Shown here: piece by piece, positions 1 through 9,429 of the stretch
How the letters are laid out: each line of letters begins with the position of its first letter
How positions within the stretch are numbered: position 1 is the stretch's first letter
Assembly: GCF_901538355.1 (NCBI RefSeq)
Contig: NZ_LR593887.1
Span: 1,650,920-1,714,919 of the forward strand
Length of the DNA: 64,000 nucleotides
Direction of reading: 5' to 3'
Source of the DNA: Tuwongella immobilis
GTDB lineage: Bacteria > Planctomycetota > Planctomycetia > Gemmatales > Gemmataceae
Translations under genes and position numbers: made by a program
The notes under the pieces: model-generated
Told to the model about the DNA's origin: nothing
Seen by the model: only the letters and a program-made list of their open reading frames with translations
The model's database searches: none

Positions 1-2
1 TC

Positions 3-1250
3 ATCCACCTGTTTATGGCCGGTGCCCCCAGTCACCTGGATCTGTTTGATCCCAAGCCGACGCTCGCCAAACTCGAAGGCAAGCCGATTCCGCCCGATGT
101 CATTGGTGGGCAACGCTATGCGTTTATTCGCAGCGATGCCAATGTCATGGGGCCGCGATTCAAATTCCAGCCGTATGGCAAGACCGGCACGCAGTTGGCC
201 GAGGTGTTGCCGCACATCGGCGGCATCGCGGACGAGATTTGTCTGATTCGGTCGATGAAGACGGACCAATTCAATCACGCACCAGCGCAAATCTTTCTGA
301 ATACGGGTTTTTCGCAACCGGGTCGCCCCAGCATTGGCTCGTGGGTGCTTTACGGGTTAGGTGCGGAGACGCAAGAACTCCCCGCGTATGTCGTGCTTTC
401 CACCGGCGCAGGAATCAGCGGCGGCTCGGCCAATTGGAGCAGCGGCTTTTTGCCCACGTTGTACACCGGCGTGCGGTTCCGAAATCAGGGCGATCCGATT
501 CTGAATGTCTCGTCGCCGGCGGGAATTACTCCGCAAATGCAGCGGGATTCGCTGGATCTGATTGGCTCGATGAATCGGCAGCGATTGCAGACCGTGGGCG
601 ATCCCGAAATCGCCACCCGAATCGCCAGTTATGAAATGGCATTTCAACTGCAAACCAGTGCCCCAGAATTGATGAATCTGCGAAGCGAATCCAAGGAGAC
701 GCTGCAACTGTATGGGGCGGACCCGGATGCGCCGTCGTTCGCACGGGCGTGTTTGCTGGCGCGGCGGATGATCGAACGCGGTGTCCGATTCGTGAATATC
801 TATCACGAAGGTTGGGATGCCCATTCGGACGTGGTGGGCAATCACCGGAATATGGCCAAAGCGGTCGATCAGGCGTCGGCTGCACTGGTGATGGATCTCA
901 AACGGCGGGGATTACTCGACGATACCTTGGTGATCTGGGGCGGTGAGTTTGGCCGCACGCCGATGGTGGAGACGAACCCCGCGCTGGGCCGCAGTCAAGG
1001 GCGGGATCACCATCCGCAGGCGTTTAGCATGTGGGTCGCTGGAGGCGGATTCAAGGCTGGACTCACCTACGGCAAGACCGACGAATTGGGATTCCATGTG
1101 GTGGAAAATGGCGTGCATGTTCACGATCTGCAAGCGACGCTCTTGCACTGTTTGGGGCTGGATCACGAGCGGCTGACCTATCGCTTTGCGGGCCGTGATT
1201 TCCGACTGACGGATGTGCATGGCCACGTCATGACCGATTTGCTGGCCTAA
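3..1250 (+). CDS. DUF1501 family protein, 3' part (5' end outside window)
   Basis: This is the C-terminal part of a DUF1501 protein, a sulfatase-like family usually exported by the Tat system and abundant in planctomycetes. The frame is open from the window edge: four codons (IHLF) precede the first Met at 15, and the text IHLFMAGAPSHLDLFDPKP is an internal family motif, so the real start with its Tat signal lies upstream. Other family marks are WGGEFGRTP, GRDHHPQAF and a complete C-terminus ending at TAA 1248-1250. In planctomycetes such genes often follow a DUF1549/DUF1553 cytochrome-type gene, which would lie outside this window. The biochemical role of the family is unproven. Confidence 0.88.
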   Translation: MHLFMAGAPSHLDLFDPKPTLAKLEGKPIPPDVIGGQRYAFIRSDANVMGPRFKFQPYGKTGTQLAEVLPHIGGIADEICLIRSMKTDQFNHAPAQIFLNTGFSQPGRPSIGSWVLYGLGAETQELPAYVVLSTGAGISGGSANWSSGFLPTLYTGVRFRNQGDPILNVSSPAGITPQMQRDSLDLIGSMNRQRLQTVGDPEIATRIASYEMAFQLQTSAPELMNLRSESKETLQLYGADPDAPSFARACLLARRMIERGVRFVNIYHEGWDAHSDVVGNHRNMAKAVDQASAALVMDLKRRGLLDDTLVIWGGEFGRTPMVETNPALGRSQGRDHHPQAFSMWVAGGGFKAGLTYGKTDELGFHVVENGVHVHDLQATLLHCLGLDHERLTYRFAGRDFRLTDVHGHVMTDLLA

Positions 1251-1285
1251 TTCGGCACGCCACCATCGGTGGGGCGGGGGACAGT

Positions 1286-2506
1286 GTGGACGCAGCATTG
1301 CAGGGGTTTTTGCAGGCGATCGCGGATGCGGAATCCACGGATGAACTGCCGTGGATGGCCTTCGCGGATTGGCTGGAAGAGCAACATGATCCTGCGAGTG
1401 GGCTGTTGCGGCAAATGTGGGAACATCCGTTGGCCCATTCGCTGCGGGTGTTGCGATCCATGCGGGATCATCGCATCATTGGTCGAACGCAACCACCAAC
1501 GCCCGACGATGGCTTTCAGCGGCTCGGCTGGGTGGAATGGTCGTTGAAACCGGGCGATTTTCTCCGCTGGTTAGCTTCCGGGCAGACCACGCAATGGCCG
1601 TTGTGGGTGTCGCTGGATGTTCGGCAGCCGCGGCAATTGTTGGAAATGCGGCAGATTTTGCAGCGCCCATTGCCCGCCGGAATTCGACTGGGAATGTCGA
1701 TCGAAGCCGCGTTAGCAGATACCGAACTGCTCGCCCCGCTGGTGGCCGATCCCCGGATGATGGGCCTGGAAATCGAAGGGGATCTGCGTGCGCCGTTGCC
1801 GTCCATGCCGAATATTCGCTATCTCGATCTCACCGTCACCAGCTCCAGCACGTTGTCTGAAATTCTCGCCATGCCGAATTTGGAGCGGTTGCGCGTGCGG
1901 ATGGACGGGCGGTTCTTGGGAGGCATTCGCACGCTGGAATCGCTGCCCAAGCTGCAAGAATTGGTGCTGCACACACTGGGGAACATGCCTGCTGAGTTGA
2001 TTGTGCGTTGGGCCGAACAGGTACCATTGCGTGTGTTTGGATTGTCGCTGAATCATCAACTGTGGGATTTGACTGAGGATTTATTCGCGGCGATTCTCCA
2101 ATTTCGACGATTGGAAAATCTGTGGATGCCCGGGGCGTGGCTGCAAGATTCGTTGGAATGGGAGGCACTGCCGCAACTCACGCAATTGCAACGACTCACG
2201 TTGCTGGGCAGTCGCGGCTATTCCCAGCGGTTGATGCGGGCTTTGGCCGAGTTGCCGAAGTTGCATGAACTGGATTTGTCGCACTCTCCCACGTTGCAGG
2301 ACATCCATTTGCGAGCACTGACCGGGTCGCAATCGCTCGTGATGTTGGATCTGGTGTCGTGCCCGTTACTGACGCCCAACTGTCTGCCAACGCTGCAAGC
2401 GATTCCTTCGCTTCAGGGGGTCAACTTGGCATTCAACGATGCGATTTCGGAGGGGCATCGGACGCAATTGCAACAGCAGTGTCCGACCTGGATTGTTCAT
2501 CCTTAG
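1286..2506 (+). CDS. TIGR02996-like N-terminal domain protein with leucine-rich repeats
   Basis: The first 50 residues (DELPWMAFADWLEE and onward) resemble the TIGR02996 repeat-companion domain, known from Gemmata-type planctomycetes at the N-terminus of repeat proteins. The remaining ~350 residues are degenerate leucine-rich repeats such as LPKLQELVLHTLGNM and LPKLHELDLSHSPTL, which suggests a protein-binding solenoid. There is no signal peptide or membrane segment, so it is probably cytoplasmic. The start is GTG at 1286, preceded by a G-rich stretch; no ATG suits the domain start. It is followed after 8 bp by a paralogue, so the two probably form one transcript. The function is unknown. Confidence 0.8.
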   Translation: MDAALQGFLQAIADAESTDELPWMAFADWLEEQHDPASGLLRQMWEHPLAHSLRVLRSMRDHRIIGRTQPPTPDDGFQRLGWVEWSLKPGDFLRWLASGQTTQWPLWVSLDVRQPRQLLEMRQILQRPLPAGIRLGMSIEAALADTELLAPLVADPRMMGLEIEGDLRAPLPSMPNIRYLDLTVTSSSTLSEILAMPNLERLRVRMDGRFLGGIRTLESLPKLQELVLHTLGNMPAELIVRWAEQVPLRVFGLSLNHQLWDLTEDLFAAILQFRRLENLWMPGAWLQDSLEWEALPQLTQLQRLTLLGSRGYSQRLMRALAELPKLHELDLSHSPTLQDIHLRALTGSQSLVMLDLVSCPLLTPNCLPTLQAIPSLQGVNLAFNDAISEGHRTQLQQQCPTWIVHP

Positions 2507-2514
2507 AGGACGGC

Positions 2515-3762
2515 ATGGCCAATCAATTGGAGGAACTGTTGTGGGCCATCGTTCGGGCAGATTCGCTCGATGAGCTCCCCTGGATGGCGTTTCAAGATTA
2601 TCTGCAAGAGTCCGGCCTTGCCCTTGATGGCTGGTTGCGGCAAGCGCGAGAGCATCCATTTCGCCAGGGGATTCTCTCCCTGAACCGCGAACGCTATCGG
2701 CCTGTGATGGATTGGGCCGGGCTGACAGCCACGCTCAATGGGCCGACGGAGTGCTCGGGCGGCATGTTGCGGGTGAGTCTGCCCGCCGTGGTGTTCACAT
2801 CCGAGCTGAAAAAGGGCATCTCGGTCCGCTGGCCGGTGACATTTCAGCTGCACGTCAATCAACTTAGTGAACTTCAGGAATTGGAAAAACGACTGCGAGC
2901 GCATCCGCCGATTCCCGCGCGAATGACGCTATCGTTTTCGCGCCCGCTGACGCCGGCAATGGTGGCGATTCTGGAGAGCATGCCACAACCGACGGGATTG
3001 AAACTGCAATTTGAGGGTGAGGAAATCGGTGTCGAGCGGATTCCGGCGATGCCTCAGTTGCAATCGCTGATTCTGTCGAACACAACGCTGACCACCACCG
3101 GAATGGAGGCACTGACGCGGTTGCGCTCGCTGCAATCGCTCGTGCTGCTGCATTTGCACGATCCCACCGAGGCGGCACTGCGGCGGCTAACGGAATGCTC
3201 GCTGCTGCGATCCATCATCCTGGATTCTCGGCAGATTGTGCCGACGACAGTCCTGGCCGATTGGACCCGCACGCTGCGACTTCAGCGACTCAGCCTCGGG
3301 GCGTTCGACCCACTGACCACGCGGGATCTGGAATGTCTCCAGCAGTGCCCCACGCTCCGCGATATCTCGTTTGCGATGATGAATTTGGCAGCCGTGCGCG
3401 ATGCCTCACCGTTATTGCATCTTCCGAAGTTGGAACGGCTCGATTTCATGCGCTATCGCGGGCTGATTTCGCCGGAATTCTGGCGGATGCTGAGCGAGCT
3501 ACCGCGATTGGTGGAACTCAATCTCGCCATGTGCGAAACACTGCGTGAGAAAGACCTGGAATCCGTGGCGGAACTACCCGCGCTGCGGGTGCTGCATCTG
3601 CATGATTGCCAAGGACTTGGGGCGGGGATCATCCCCATTCTGGCACGGATGCGGCAATTGGAAGAGTTGGATGTTCGCGGTTGTACCAATGTGCGACCAC
3701 GAGAGTGGGAGGGGTTGCGGCGGGCGTTGCCGCGCTGCCAGATGGTCGGGCTACCGAGTTAA
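2515..3762 (+). CDS. TIGR02996-like N-terminal domain protein with leucine-rich repeats, paralogue of preceding gene
   Basis: This protein of 415 residues has the same build as its upstream neighbour: a TIGR02996-like head (DELPWMAFQDYLQE) and then LRR-like repeats, for example LPRLVELNLAMCETL and LPALRVLHLHDCQGL. The frame is open further upstream, but ATG 2515 is chosen because AGAGGA at 2505-2510 gives a ribosome binding site and because the paralogue begins at the same domain position. That site overlaps the stop codon of the previous gene, which suggests coupled translation. Its TAA overlaps the stop codon of the convergent minus-strand gene within a TTAA. The pair looks like a tandem duplication that has since diverged. 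Confidence 0.8.
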   Translation: MANQLEELLWAIVRADSLDELPWMAFQDYLQESGLALDGWLRQAREHPFRQGILSLNRERYRPVMDWAGLTATLNGPTECSGGMLRVSLPAVVFTSELKKGISVRWPVTFQLHVNQLSELQELEKRLRAHPPIPARMTLSFSRPLTPAMVAILESMPQPTGLKLQFEGEEIGVERIPAMPQLQSLILSNTTLTTTGMEALTRLRSLQSLVLLHLHDPTEAALRRLTECSLLRSIILDSRQIVPTTVLADWTRTLRLQRLSLGAFDPLTTRDLECLQQCPTLRDISFAMMNLAAVRDASPLLHLPKLERLDFMRYRGLISPEFWRMLSELPRLVELNLAMCETLREKDLESVAELPALRVLHLHDCQGLGAGIIPILARMRQLEELDVRGCTNVRPREWEGLRRALPRCQMVGLPS

Positions 3763-4457
3763 ACGCCGCGTTTGCGTCCGGTGAGATCGCGGATTGCTTC
3801 GACGATGTTCATGAATTCTTCGTCGGAAGTGTGGTTGTCCACGCTCGCTTGGTCGGTGGAGATGCCAACGAGCAATTCGCGGTCGCTCATGCGCCAGTAG
3901 TAGACGGCACCCATGGCGGTATCGAAGGTGATTTTCTGATTCTTTCCGAGAATGCCATCGGTAAATGATGTTCGATCGATGAGGAGAACGTGCCGATGGA
4001 GCTGCTGGCAGAGCATGCGCCAGCGGGGAATGATCTGCTCCCGGTCGGGCGGGCGGAGTGCGAGTTTGACGGCACGGAGTTGCAATTGATCGTCGTGGAA
4101 CCCCTCGGCGGCGGGTTCCAAGGGAGAATCGGCCGTTTCAAGCGCTTCCAGATCATTGTAATACGCGGCGTAATCGAGGCCGCCTCGCCGAGTGACCCAG
4201 TATTCCACGGCTTTTTGCACGGATGGAAAATATCGGCGGGGGAGAAATCGGGCCAACACCAACGCAATAAGAACGGAGATGGTCGCGCCGGTGAAATAGT
4301 ACCATCCCGGAACCGTCTCGAATCCGAAATAGACGAGTCGCTGGCGGGTTGGCGACGCGAGAAAGAGAATCGCGAGGGCGAAGTAGAGGAAAAATTGCGA
4401 GAGTCGATTCGGGAAGAATCGTTTGATGAGCTGATTGAGCTGAATCCAGATTGACAT
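3759..4457 (-). CDS. hypothetical membrane protein with two N-terminal TM helices
   Basis: I do not recognise a family. The protein has 232 residues. An N-terminal amphipathic stretch is followed by two hydrophobic segments (about residues 18-35, FFLYFALAILFLA, and 52-70, around ISVLIALVLARFL). A soluble C-terminal domain of ~150 residues contains YYWRMSDRELLVGIS. ATG 4457 is chosen because AGGA precedes it by 8 bases and the hydrophobic segments then sit near the N-terminus. It lies downstream of the thioredoxin-fold gene on the same strand, but a strong hairpin separates them. Its stop codon shares bases with that of the convergent LRR gene. Confidence 0.65.
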   Translation of the reverse strand: MSIWIQLNQLIKRFFPNRLSQFFLYFALAILFLASPTRQRLVYFGFETVPGWYYFTGATISVLIALVLARFLPRRYFPSVQKAVEYWVTRRGGLDYAAYYNDLEALETADSPLEPAAEGFHDDQLQLRAVKLALRPPDREQIIPRWRMLCQQLHRHVLLIDRTSFTDGILGKNQKITFDTAMGAVYYWRMSDRELLVGISTDQASVDNHTSDEEFMNIVEAIRDLTGRKRGV

Positions 4458-4486
4458 CGCCGGATTCCTGGAACGATCGTGTGACG

Positions 4487-4524
4487 GGCGGTGGTTTCGG
4501 GCGGGAAAATCCCGAACCACCGCC
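4487..4524 (-). terminator. strong hairpin after the thioredoxin-fold gene
   Basis: Bases 4487-4501 and 4511-4524 form a 14-bp stem with one bulged T and a 9-base loop. It starts about 12 bases past the stop of the minus-strand thioredoxin-fold gene. There is no following U-tract, so it may act as a weak or Rho-assisted terminator, or stabilise the 3' end of the transcript. Confidence 0.55.
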
Positions 4525-4535
4525 GCCGAAAGGGG

Positions 4536-5639
4536 TTACTTCGATTCGGTTTCTTGAATCAGCTTGTTGACCGCCGCTTCAAGATCATCGCCACGCAGAC
4601 CCTTGTGACGGATGACGCCCTTGGCATCGATCACATAGATGGTCGGGAATGCGGTGATATTCCATTTGCCGAGCAGTTCGCCCTTGGCACCTTCGTACCA
4701 ATGCGTCCAGGGCATGGCGGTTTCCTTCAGGAAGGTTTCGAGGTCTTCCTTGGCGTCATCGGCGCTGATGCTGATGAGCGCGAACGGCTTGCCCTTGAGG
4801 CGGGCGACCATTTCGCGTTCGTGCGGGATCATCGCTTTGCACGGGCCACACCAAGTTGCCCAGAAATCGAGCACCACGACTTTGCCGCGATGGTCGCTGA
4901 GCTTGACCTTCTTGCCGTCCAGGCCGGTCGATTCGGCATCCGGAGCGGTCATGCCAATCGCCAGATTCTTGAGGGTGAATTCCAGATTCTTCGCTTGTTC
5001 CGCGGGAATGAACGACTGGAATTTTTCCTTGGCATACGTTTCGTTGATCTTCGCAATCAGCGTGAGGGCTTCTTCACGCATCGCCTTGGCCTTGTCTGGC
5101 GAGGTTTCGGCGAGTTCGTCGCTGGTTTCGCCCAATGCGGTGGCCAGTGCCAAGTGTGCGGTGGCTTGCACGATGCCGGATTTGCTATTCTTCATGACCT
5201 TTTCGACGAAATCCCGGTTGCTCAGATCGCCGCCCAATCGCAGCAGCACATCGATGAGTTGGGGGGAGTCGGCGAAGTTGGTGGAGAGCAAATCTTTGGC
5301 CGAGCCAACGATTTCCTTGTTGTCGCGGCCCACCATCATGGCGAACATGGTTGGTTCGATGGAGTCGGCTTCCTTGGGGTTGGCTTTGGCCAATTCCAGT
5401 GCCTTGGTGGCCAGCGTGTGCCGGTCTTTGCGGAAGCCGGTGATGATGGCGGGGCGTTCGGCTTCCTTGGCTGCTTCGAACTTGGACTGGGTCGATTCTT
5501 GCAGCTTTTGGAATTCTTCAACGATTGCTTTGAATTTCTGTCCGACGGTTTCTTCGCCGCGGCTGGCTGGCATCAGGTAAAATGCTGCGCCACCCAGAGT
5601 TGCGATCAGTAGCGTGAACAGAAGCAGTTTTTGTTTCAT
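4536..5639 (-). CDS. TlpA/ResA-like thioredoxin-fold protein with helical N-terminal region
   Basis: This is an exported or membrane-anchored thiol-disulfide protein of 367 residues. It has a hydrophobic N-terminal segment (residues 3-22), a long charged helical region (~30-225), and a C-terminal AhpC/TSA-redoxin domain (~228-367). The active site is WCGPC at 263-267, within VVVLDFWATWCGPC. The cis-Pro region is FPTIYVIDAKG. The start is ATG 5639 with AAGGA nine bases upstream; the upstream frame extension has no signal sequence. This architecture is common in planctomycetes, and a periplasmic redox role is inferred. The next gene upstream ends 66 bp away on the same strand. Confidence 0.85.
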   Translation of the reverse strand: MKQKLLLFTLLIATLGGAAFYLMPASRGEETVGQKFKAIVEEFQKLQESTQSKFEAAKEAERPAIITGFRKDRHTLATKALELAKANPKEADSIEPTMFAMMVGRDNKEIVGSAKDLLSTNFADSPQLIDVLLRLGGDLSNRDFVEKVMKNSKSGIVQATAHLALATALGETSDELAETSPDKAKAMREEALTLIAKINETYAKEKFQSFIPAEQAKNLEFTLKNLAIGMTAPDAESTGLDGKKVKLSDHRGKVVVLDFWATWCGPCKAMIPHEREMVARLKGKPFALISISADDAKEDLETFLKETAMPWTHWYEGAKGELLGKWNITAFPTIYVIDAKGVIRHKGLRGDDLEAAVNKLIQETESK

Positions 5640-5705
5640 CTTCCCATGTCCTTGTTCCGAAGATCGGATCCCTTCGATGCATCTTATGCAGTTTCGGCCA
5701 CACAT

Positions 5706-7100
5706 TCAAGCATCACTCGTCGCCCGCGAGCGGTGGCTGCGCTCGGGAATCGTCAGAAATCCCCAGCGTAGCGCCTGGTCTTGCGTGTAATTCTTGCCCA
5801 AGGTGAGAGCCGTGACGGCTTTGGACAGTTCGTACCCCAGATAAAACGCATGGCCGGGTGTCATCTTCGCATCTCGTTCCAGTAGTTGCTCGAACAACTC
5901 GAATGGATCGGTGCCGCGCAAGTGCATCATGCCGTTGAACAGATGCAGTTCCCCCCGTTCGGCGATGATGCGATAGTTCCGATCGGTGACACGACTCGCC
6001 AAGTCACGCAACGCTTCTTCGCCGAGTTCGTGCCGTTTCGGGTCGCGGAGCATCACCAAATTCGGCTCCAAGCGTTTGGGCAACACCCGATTCGTCACCG
6101 CGTAATGCACCAATTTGCGAGCGAGGTCAAACTCTTTGACGGCGGATTGGGCCCAATGAATCACTTCCGTGGCGAGAATTGAGTGAATTTGTTGCTCTTG
6201 GCAGAATCCGGCCAGCAAGACGTTGATTCCGGCGGAATCGACATCGGTCAATTCGGTCAGGTTGCCCACGCCCATCATCATCGGCAACTCGGGGTAGCGT
6301 CGCCGAAAATCGAGGTACCGCCCCAATGATGCCGCGAATCCGAACGAAATTGGCTCCAGAATGGGGTCGATTCGGAAGCGCATGCCAATCGCCTGCAACG
6401 CTTGGATGGTGAAATCCAACGTCTCGGGTTCGCTGGGGCTATCGGGAATGGCGACGACTTCCACATGGGGGAATCGCTGGTGCCAACGGGCAGCCGCATC
6501 CAGATTGCCACGATTGACGCTCAGCACTAGATCGGCCCCGGCATCGAGCGCGGCTTCCACCTCGACGGCATTGAAACTGTCGATCGACACGCGGAAGCCA
6601 CGGCTGACCAGATCACGCACCGTCTCTCCGACGGCGTTCCAAGTCTGCGCGGGGTCGCATCCCAGGTCGATGCGATCGGCCCCATCGCGGCGATATTTCT
6701 CTGCTTGGCGAATCAGATCTTCCCGATGCATGCGGGGGGCATGGTTGATTTCGGCGAGAATCTCGATGTTGAAATTCCCGTAGCCAGGCGGGGGACCGCT
6801 TCGTTTGCCGAAATATTCGGGCAAATCGCGGAGTTCCTTGGGGCCACGCTCGACGGGCACGGGAAAATGCCGAGTGAGTTCGTCGAGTTCCCCCCGGCAG
6901 AATCCCGGCAGAATGATGCGCTCGATATTTTCCGGGAGCGTCAGATGTCGGGCAACCCAATTCGTGGTCAGCAGCGCCGCCACGGTGATTGGCATGGTGG
7001 CAATCACGGGTTCAAAGCCGACCTGCGGGCCCAATTCATCCACCATGCGTCGCAGCGATGGCTCGGCCAATTTCCCGGTAATGAACAAAATCCGTCGCAC
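5706..7100 (-). CDS. DUF6513 / dihydropteroate synthase-like protein (probable tetrahydromethanopterin pathway)
   Basis: The 464-residue protein has an N-terminal ~110-residue domain and a central TIM-barrel-like part with dihydropteroate-synthase features: GADRIDLGCDPAQ, RVSIDSFNAVEVEAAL and GADLVLSVNRGN. A C-terminal ~130-residue extension follows. Proteins of this build (DUF6513, related to the archaeal DHPS-like TIGR00284 group) occur with tetrahydromethanopterin C1 genes in methylotrophs and planctomycetes, where they are thought to make the pterin-arylamine link. The fae gene in this window supports that reading. The start is GTG 7100, with AAGGA upstream at good spacing. It follows the permease gene by 7 bp and is probably co-transcribed with it. 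Confidence 0.75.
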   Translation of the reverse strand: MRRILFITGKLAEPSLRRMVDELGPQVGFEPVIATMPITVAALLTTNWVARHLTLPENIERIILPGFCRGELDELTRHFPVPVERGPKELRDLPEYFGKRSGPPPGYGNFNIEILAEINHAPRMHREDLIRQAEKYRRDGADRIDLGCDPAQTWNAVGETVRDLVSRGFRVSIDSFNAVEVEAALDAGADLVLSVNRGNLDAAARWHQRFPHVEVVAIPDSPSEPETLDFTIQALQAIGMRFRIDPILEPISFGFAASLGRYLDFRRRYPELPMMMGVGNLTELTDVDSAGINVLLAGFCQEQQIHSILATEVIHWAQSAVKEFDLARKLVHYAVTNRVLPKRLEPNLVMLRDPKRHELGEEALRDLASRVTDRNYRIIAERGELHLFNGMMHLRGTDPFELFEQLLERDAKMTPGHAFYLGYELSKAVTALTLGKNYTQDQALRWGFLTIPERSHRSRATSDA

Positions 7101-7107
7101 CGATCGA

Positions 7108-9285
7108 TTATCCTTCTTCTCGTTTGTCCCGCGGTGGAGATTCTTGGGATGGTCCGAAATCGAGTTCGAGATTTTCTGGTTTCAATCCAGATTTATCAGC
7201 GGGAGGCGCATCATCGTCCGATGCGCGAGATTTGCCGCGAGGGTTGAATTGTTCCCAGATGCCATCGGAGAGTTGAGCGGATTCCGCCGATCGAGACGCA
7301 TGTTCGCCGCGCATTCGCTCGAATCGCACCAGTGCTTGGCGCATGCATTCCGCCCCCGCCACGGCGAATAGCAACCATCCGGTGAAGCAGCCCAACGCCA
7401 TCGCGATCGCTTCCGAATGGTTGTAGGTGTTTCGAAAGAAATCATCCAAGCTCATTTCGGAAAAGGGGACAATTCCCATGATGGCGATTGGTTGCGTGGC
7501 GACGGCGAGAAAAATGAGGATCTCTTCGAGTCCCACGCGAGGCGAACCGCCAATCGCCAAGCAACAGGTAAAAATGGCGATGACTGCGCTGCAGATGATG
7601 GGGGCATAGCCCAACGCGGGGTAGGTTTTTCCCGCCTTATTGGGTTGGGGGAAGGTGACGGCACACCAGATGCCGAATGACACTTGGGCCAGCAGAAAGA
7701 TGACGACCGAAATCAGCCAGAAAATCAGCCCCAGGAATGATAGCGCCCCGACCAGGAACAGCGCCCCGTAGCAGAGTCCGGCAAGCATCAGCAGGTAGCG
7801 AATCGAGATCGCGGAGCCGACCCATTTCTGCCAGAGAATCTCGCGAGCGGACAAACCGACGAGGAGCAGCGATTCCAGGGTATTGCGTTTGCGTTCGCGG
7901 TCGAGCGTATTGGCGGCGTGACTTCCGGCGGAGGTAAACGCGAAGAATAGCACGAGGGCACCGATGATTCGCACATTCAGATTCATCGATGCCAACTCAT
8001 AACGATCAAGCTCGTAGGCAGTTGCATACCAGATGATGAACATCGGCATCACGATCCCGACACCCAAGGTCAACAACCAGCCGAGTTTGCCGACGATGGT
8101 TTTCGCTTGGCGGCTATCGTAGTACCGCTCTTTCCAGAGAATGGGGTAGTTTCCGATCTGCGGGCGGGAGCGATCAGATACGACTTGCTTGTTCGGCTTG
8201 GCGGGCACACCATCCGCGTAGTTGGCACAAATTGGCCGCAGTCGGCGAATCCCCCAACTGCCCAGAATCAGGAAGATTCCCAGATGGAAAATGGCAAATT
8301 CTCGGAAAACTGATTCCAGGGTCTTGGCACCCGGCACGCTGGGATCGAGAGCAATCCGCAACTCGTCGAGTCGGACAAACGGATTGCCAAATGAAAACCA
8401 TTGGAGCAAGGTGCCCACCGAAATCGGACATTCCGGCCAATATGTCACCGGAAACATGATCACATTCGGGTATTGCGTGATCGCCCCAATCAGCATCGGG
8501 AAGATCACGAAATAGCCGACGACGGTTGCCGATGCGCGTTGGGTGGCTTTGCTGGCGGTGGGGGCGTGGACCGAGATCCAGATGGTGACGCCGGCTGCGC
8601 CAAGGACCATCAACAGGCTGGACAACAGCGCCAGCAGCACCAGCGAATAATCGACACCGCCCAGCAGTGGGATAATCGCCAATACGGGGATGCCCGCCAG
8701 CACATAGCAAAACACATACACCATCCGCGAGGCCGACTTGCCCAGCGTGATTTCCCGACTGCGAAGGTCGGTCATCAGCAAGAAATCGATGCTGCGGCGA
8801 TCCTTCTCTTCGGCAATGACACTCCCCAAGAGCAACGGAGTGGTCATCACCAGAAACACCGTCTGCGCACCCAGGTAGCTGTAGACAATGCTGGTGGCGA
8901 ATTCTGCGGATTCCGCGATGCTCAGTTCGGCGGCCTTCCACCATTGTAATTCGTATCGTTCAACCAAACTGTAGTAAAACATCGAGAAGATGAAGAGGAT
9001 CATCCCGACATAGAGTGCCCGGTTGCGAATGACCGATTTCTTGCGGACGATCTGGCGAAGTTCGAGCAAAAAAACGGGGCCGAACAGCAGAAACCCTTCG
9101 CGCCGCGACCAGCACGCCATCACCAGCAGAGCGAGGATGGTGATGCCCGCCAACGCGGTCCAACTCGTGGCGATTGATAGGCTTCCCAGCAGCAGCACAA
9201 TCGCAATTCCCATCCAGATGGGGGCGTAGTCTTCTGAGTCGAATCCACGAGCGGGCGATCCGATGGGGGTGTCCGTGGTGGCCAT
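7108..9285 (-). CDS. large ABC-2-type permease with two homologous halves
   Basis: This integral membrane protein of 725 residues has about 12 or more hydrophobic segments. Two similar cytoplasmic motifs occur, one per half: EEKDRRSIDFLLMTDLRSRE at about residue 160 and DRERKRNTLESLLLVGLSAR at about 465. Both resemble the E-rich coupling motif of ABC-2 permeases of the NatB/GldF type, so the protein looks like a fusion of two permease halves. The C-terminal ~80 residues are charged and disordered. I see no ATPase gene beside it, so the ATP-binding partner must be elsewhere. ATG 9285 is the first in frame. It sits 7 bp upstream of the DUF6513 gene. Confidence 0.75.
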   Translation of the reverse strand: MATTDTPIGSPARGFDSEDYAPIWMGIAIVLLLGSLSIATSWTALAGITILALLVMACWSRREGFLLFGPVFLLELRQIVRKKSVIRNRALYVGMILFIFSMFYYSLVERYELQWWKAAELSIAESAEFATSIVYSYLGAQTVFLVMTTPLLLGSVIAEEKDRRSIDFLLMTDLRSREITLGKSASRMVYVFCYVLAGIPVLAIIPLLGGVDYSLVLLALLSSLLMVLGAAGVTIWISVHAPTASKATQRASATVVGYFVIFPMLIGAITQYPNVIMFPVTYWPECPISVGTLLQWFSFGNPFVRLDELRIALDPSVPGAKTLESVFREFAIFHLGIFLILGSWGIRRLRPICANYADGVPAKPNKQVVSDRSRPQIGNYPILWKERYYDSRQAKTIVGKLGWLLTLGVGIVMPMFIIWYATAYELDRYELASMNLNVRIIGALVLFFAFTSAGSHAANTLDRERKRNTLESLLLVGLSAREILWQKWVGSAISIRYLLMLAGLCYGALFLVGALSFLGLIFWLISVVIFLLAQVSFGIWCAVTFPQPNKAGKTYPALGYAPIICSAVIAIFTCCLAIGGSPRVGLEEILIFLAVATQPIAIMGIVPFSEMSLDDFFRNTYNHSEAIAMALGCFTGWLLFAVAGAECMRQALVRFERMRGEHASRSAESAQLSDGIWEQFNPRGKSRASDDDAPPADKSGLKPENLELDFGPSQESPPRDKREEG

Positions 9286-9429
9286 TCCATGCGTTCCCTG
9301 CGGAGAAAATATCCGAACGATAGTTGCGATAGTGTAGCAGATTCCGCCTGATTTCCACGAAAAACTATTCCAGGAATCGAGGAATGTCAGAAATGATCGT
9401 CGTTGGAACGCTGGCGGGATCGACCTGCG

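Noticed and set aside
4491-5612. 373-codon plus-strand frame opposite the thioredoxin-fold gene
   Set aside because: It mirrors the coding strand of a clear thioredoxin-fold protein with CGPC and signal peptide; its own protein has no domain or binding site.
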